A stretch of DNA of 64,000 bases from Paracoccus mutanolyticus (GTDB lineage: Bacteria > Pseudomonadota > Alphaproteobacteria > Rhodobacterales > Rhodobacteraceae): positions 1,116,001 to 1,180,000 of the forward strand of contig NZ_CP030239.1 in assembly GCF_003285265.1 (NCBI RefSeq), read 5' to 3'. This document shows, piece by piece, positions 63,720 to 64,000 of this stretch. The notes beneath the pieces are model-generated. The model was not told the DNA's origin, did not search any database, and worked only from the letters and a program-made list of their open reading frames with translations. The translations under genes were made by a program, and so were the position numbers. Position 1 is the first letter of the stretch; every line of letters starts with the position of its first letter.

Positions 63720-63869
63720 GTTCTGTCTCCTCGGTTTTTCCCGTTGGGGGAAATTTCGGACGCCACCTTGGCGGCACGAATGCCGCTACACAAGCTTTTC
63801 GCGCGCATTTCAAGAGTTTTCGGCGGTTTTCCCCAGCAAACGCGGCGAAATGGCAAGCCTGGGCCGATT

Positions 63870-64000
63870 CTAAAGGAAGGCCGTCTCGTTGAACGACCTC
63901 AACTTGCGCGAGTGGATGCGTTCCAGGGGGGTCGCGCGCAGCTTTTCCATGGCCCGGATGCCGATCATCAGGTGGTTCGCGACCTGCGTACGATAGAAAT
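63870..64000 (-). CDS. 3' end of an unidentified gene
   Basis: The last 42 codons and the TAG stop of a gene entering from the right: FYRTQVANHLMIGIRAMEKL, then RATPLERIHSRKLRSFNE and TAFL. The frame is open to the window edge and has normal codon usage. Too short to name; the basic, helical ending does not identify a family. The 150-base spacer to the HU gene shows an AT-richer stretch but no clear promoter. Confidence 0.6.
   Translation of the reverse strand, partial: FYRTQVANHLMIGIRAMEKLRATPLERIHSRKLRSFNETAFL

Overview
This 64 kb window is high-GC chromosomal DNA from an alphaproteobacterium, most likely a Paracoccus-like member of the Rhodobacteraceae. The evidence is the gene order, the small aa3-oxidase subunit IV gene (ctaH type), ETF-ubiquinone oxidoreductase, an Ala/Glu-tailed ribosomal protein L3, and protein sequences that read as Paracoccus/Rhodobacter orthologues. 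No phage, CRISPR array, rRNA or plasmid genes were seen.

Layout. Positions 1-16,100 (minus strand) hold the spc, S10 and str ribosomal clusters, transcribed from right to left: rpsL-rpsG-fusA-tuf, then rpsJ-rplC-rplD-rplW-rplB-rpsS-rplV-rpsC-rplP-rpmC-rpsQ-rplN-rplX-rplE-rpsN-rpsH-rplF-rplR-rpsE-rpmD, then a secreted barrel-like protein gene and rplO, which runs off the edge. A 1 kb gene-poor, AT-richer stretch separates tuf from rpsJ. Positions 16,300-30,400 hold a rhamnosyltransferase-like gene and a DMT exporter, then rpoC, rpoB, rplL, rplJ, rplA, rplK, nusG and secE (minus). A sulfotransferase-like gene and tRNA-Trp(CCA) follow. Positions 31,500-44,300 are mixed metabolism: glycerate 2-kinase, leuB, a uracil-DNA glycosylase, a DsbD-N-like protein, YqgE/AlgH, TsaC, an acyl-CoA dehydrogenase with a metallo-beta-lactamase hydrolase, ctaH, a lipoprotein, AzlCD, a GNAT enzyme and GreA. 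Positions 44,500-56,700 (plus) carry ETF-QO, a TPR lipoprotein-like protein, then ispE-pdxJ-acpS-lepB-rnc-era-DUF1491, gyrB and an outer-membrane beta-barrel. Positions 56,700-62,300 (minus) carry the four-gene Lhr-type DNA-repair cluster (exonuclease, ATP-dependent ligase, DEXH helicase, PdeM endonuclease). The right end has a second DMT exporter, an HU protein and the 3' end of an unidentified gene.

The most striking property is sequence integrity. At least 35 single-base indels (mostly deletions) break genes that cannot be lost, including rpoB, rpoC, fusA, rplB, rplC, rpsC, rpsH, rplK, era, ispE and tsaC. They are read here as sequencing or consensus errors, and each such gene is annotated as one CDS spanning the breaks. 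Separately, three genes (tuf 3' end, leuB middle, the metallo-hydrolase N-terminal part) contain a block of about 110-150 bp replaced by unrelated sequence of nearly the same length. In leuB the block is a piece of an IS5/IS1182-like transposase. These blocks are the least explained feature of the window.

Other items of interest are a REP-like repeat with three copies upstream of gyrB (a further copy lies in frame inside the helicase gene), intrinsic-terminator hairpins inside the ribosomal operons, and a secreted-protein gene embedded between rpmD and rplO.
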